Assembly (NCBI GenBank): GCA_022769545.1
Contig: JALEJS010000024.1
Coordinates: forward strand, 1-64,000
Source of the DNA: Blautia sp.
Lineage (GTDB): Bacteria > Bacillota > Clostridia > Lachnospirales > Lachnospiraceae
Direction of reading: 5' to 3'
DNA: 64,000 nucleotides
A program made the translations under genes and the position numbers. Position 1 is the stretch's first letter. Every line of letters starts with the position of its first letter. Below the pieces are notes generated by a model that worked only from the letters and a program-made list of their open reading frames with translations, ran no database searches and was not told where the DNA came from. Positions 63,735 to 64,000 of the stretch are shown here, one piece after another.

Positions 63735-64000
63735 TCAAAACGATATGTCTTTTTTTTCTTCCGGAAGGGGATCCCAGTCATTCAGACCGAGGCTCTGCCT
63801 GTATTTTGCCTCCTCCAGTGTCAGCTTTGGCAGATCCTCTTCCAGATATTCGATCAGTTCATGAATTCCTTCCCTTGTCACATTATTTACAAGAAAAATA
63901 CGTTCACAGCCTGCATTGATCATCCACTGCCTTACCATGGGAATATTGGCATACGGGGAATCGGTTTTTGTGATAATACCGATGAGCGGGCGAAGAATAA
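63735..64000 (-). CDS. eutP: EutP/PduV-like GTPase, 5' end outside window
   Basis: Only the C-terminal 87 residues are visible; the frame stays open to base 64000. Segments PLIGIITKTDSPYANI (the TKxD guanine-specificity motif) and AGCERIFLVNNVTREGIHELIEYLEEDLP match the end of the small EutP/PduV GTPases linked to ethanolamine or propanediol utilisation. The last 30 residues (LTLEEAKYRQSLGLNDWDPLPEE) are an extra tail not typical of the family. Whether a eut locus follows lies beyond the window. Faces the mgtE remnant. Confidence 0.8.
   Translation of the reverse strand, partial: ILRPLIGIITKTDSPYANIPMVRQWMINAGCERIFLVNNVTREGIHELIEYLEEDLPKLTLEEAKYRQSLGLNDWDPLPEEKKDISF

Noticed and set aside
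1-64000. rRNA, tRNA, IS elements and phage genes
   Set aside because: None were recognised on either strand; there are no transposase-like genes or terminal inverted repeats that I could see.

Overview
The window reads as a chromosomal segment of a spore-forming, Gram-positive Clostridia, most likely a gut-type Lachnospiraceae. The support is an alpha/beta-type small acid-soluble spore protein, a YlbJ-type sporulation membrane protein, strong AGGAGG ribosome binding sites, sigma-A-like promoters, short-form HisG with HisZ, RecU, LrgAB, a monomeric [FeFe] hydrogenase (strict anaerobe) and many secreted proteins with SH3 or cell-wall-binding repeats. Species cannot be fixed from the sequence alone. 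I saw no rRNA, tRNA, CRISPR array, phage or intact insertion sequence. Function assignments rest on motifs read by eye; no database search was possible.

Layout. 1-5.9 kb: SH3 membrane protein (5' truncated), polysaccharide deacetylase, then an overlapping trio rluF-ligA-metA. 6-11.6 kb: large secreted NlpC/P60 hydrolase, pduL, secreted transglutaminase-like protein, DUF4203 membrane protein. 11.6-16.9 kb: carbohydrate ABC importer (binding protein plus two permeases, no ATPase), a beta-lactamase-fold serine hydrolase and a four-SH3-repeat protein. 17-20.3 kb: lysine/alanine-tailed small protein, a PstS-like/secreted-repeat protein pair, and a SASP. 20.4-25 kb: mgsA-rsmD-coaD-coiled-coil protein, ylbJ (opposite strand), pepD. 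25.2-32.2 kb: M23 peptidase, small alarmone synthetase, HAD phosphatase, YgiQ radical SAM protein, membrane protein, RluD-family synthase, lepB, recU. 32.2-36.8 kb: partial histidine operon hisZ-hisG-hisD-hisIE, the last with a degenerate HisA/HisF-like N-terminal domain. 36.8-44 kb: VanW protein, SipW-like peptidase, [FeFe] hydrogenase, zinc/cadmium-type P-ATPase, DRE-TIM aldolase.

44.2-52 kb is an envelope region: three secreted cell-wall-repeat proteins (two with transglutaminase triads), a secreted protein with a Tyr/Asp/Gly/Ser tail, then a dlt-like set (MBOAT, SGNH/DltD-like, AMP ligase, carrier protein). lrgAB and cardiolipin synthase follow. 54.9-60.7 kb is a cobalamin-riboswitch-headed operon for a secreted CbiK-type chelatase, a two-domain beta-rich secreted protein and a FecCD/BtuC-type ABC importer. 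60.7-63 kb is a glycogen synthase carrying a 217-residue histone-H1-like N-terminal tail. The right end holds a decayed mgtE remnant and the 3' part of an EutP-like GTPase.

The most interesting items are the riboswitch-controlled secreted chelatase operon, the tailed glycogen synthase, the transglutaminase/dlt-like envelope locus with an altered carrier motif, and a dispersed intergenic repeat. Putative promoters, terminators and start-site choices are inferred from sequence only.
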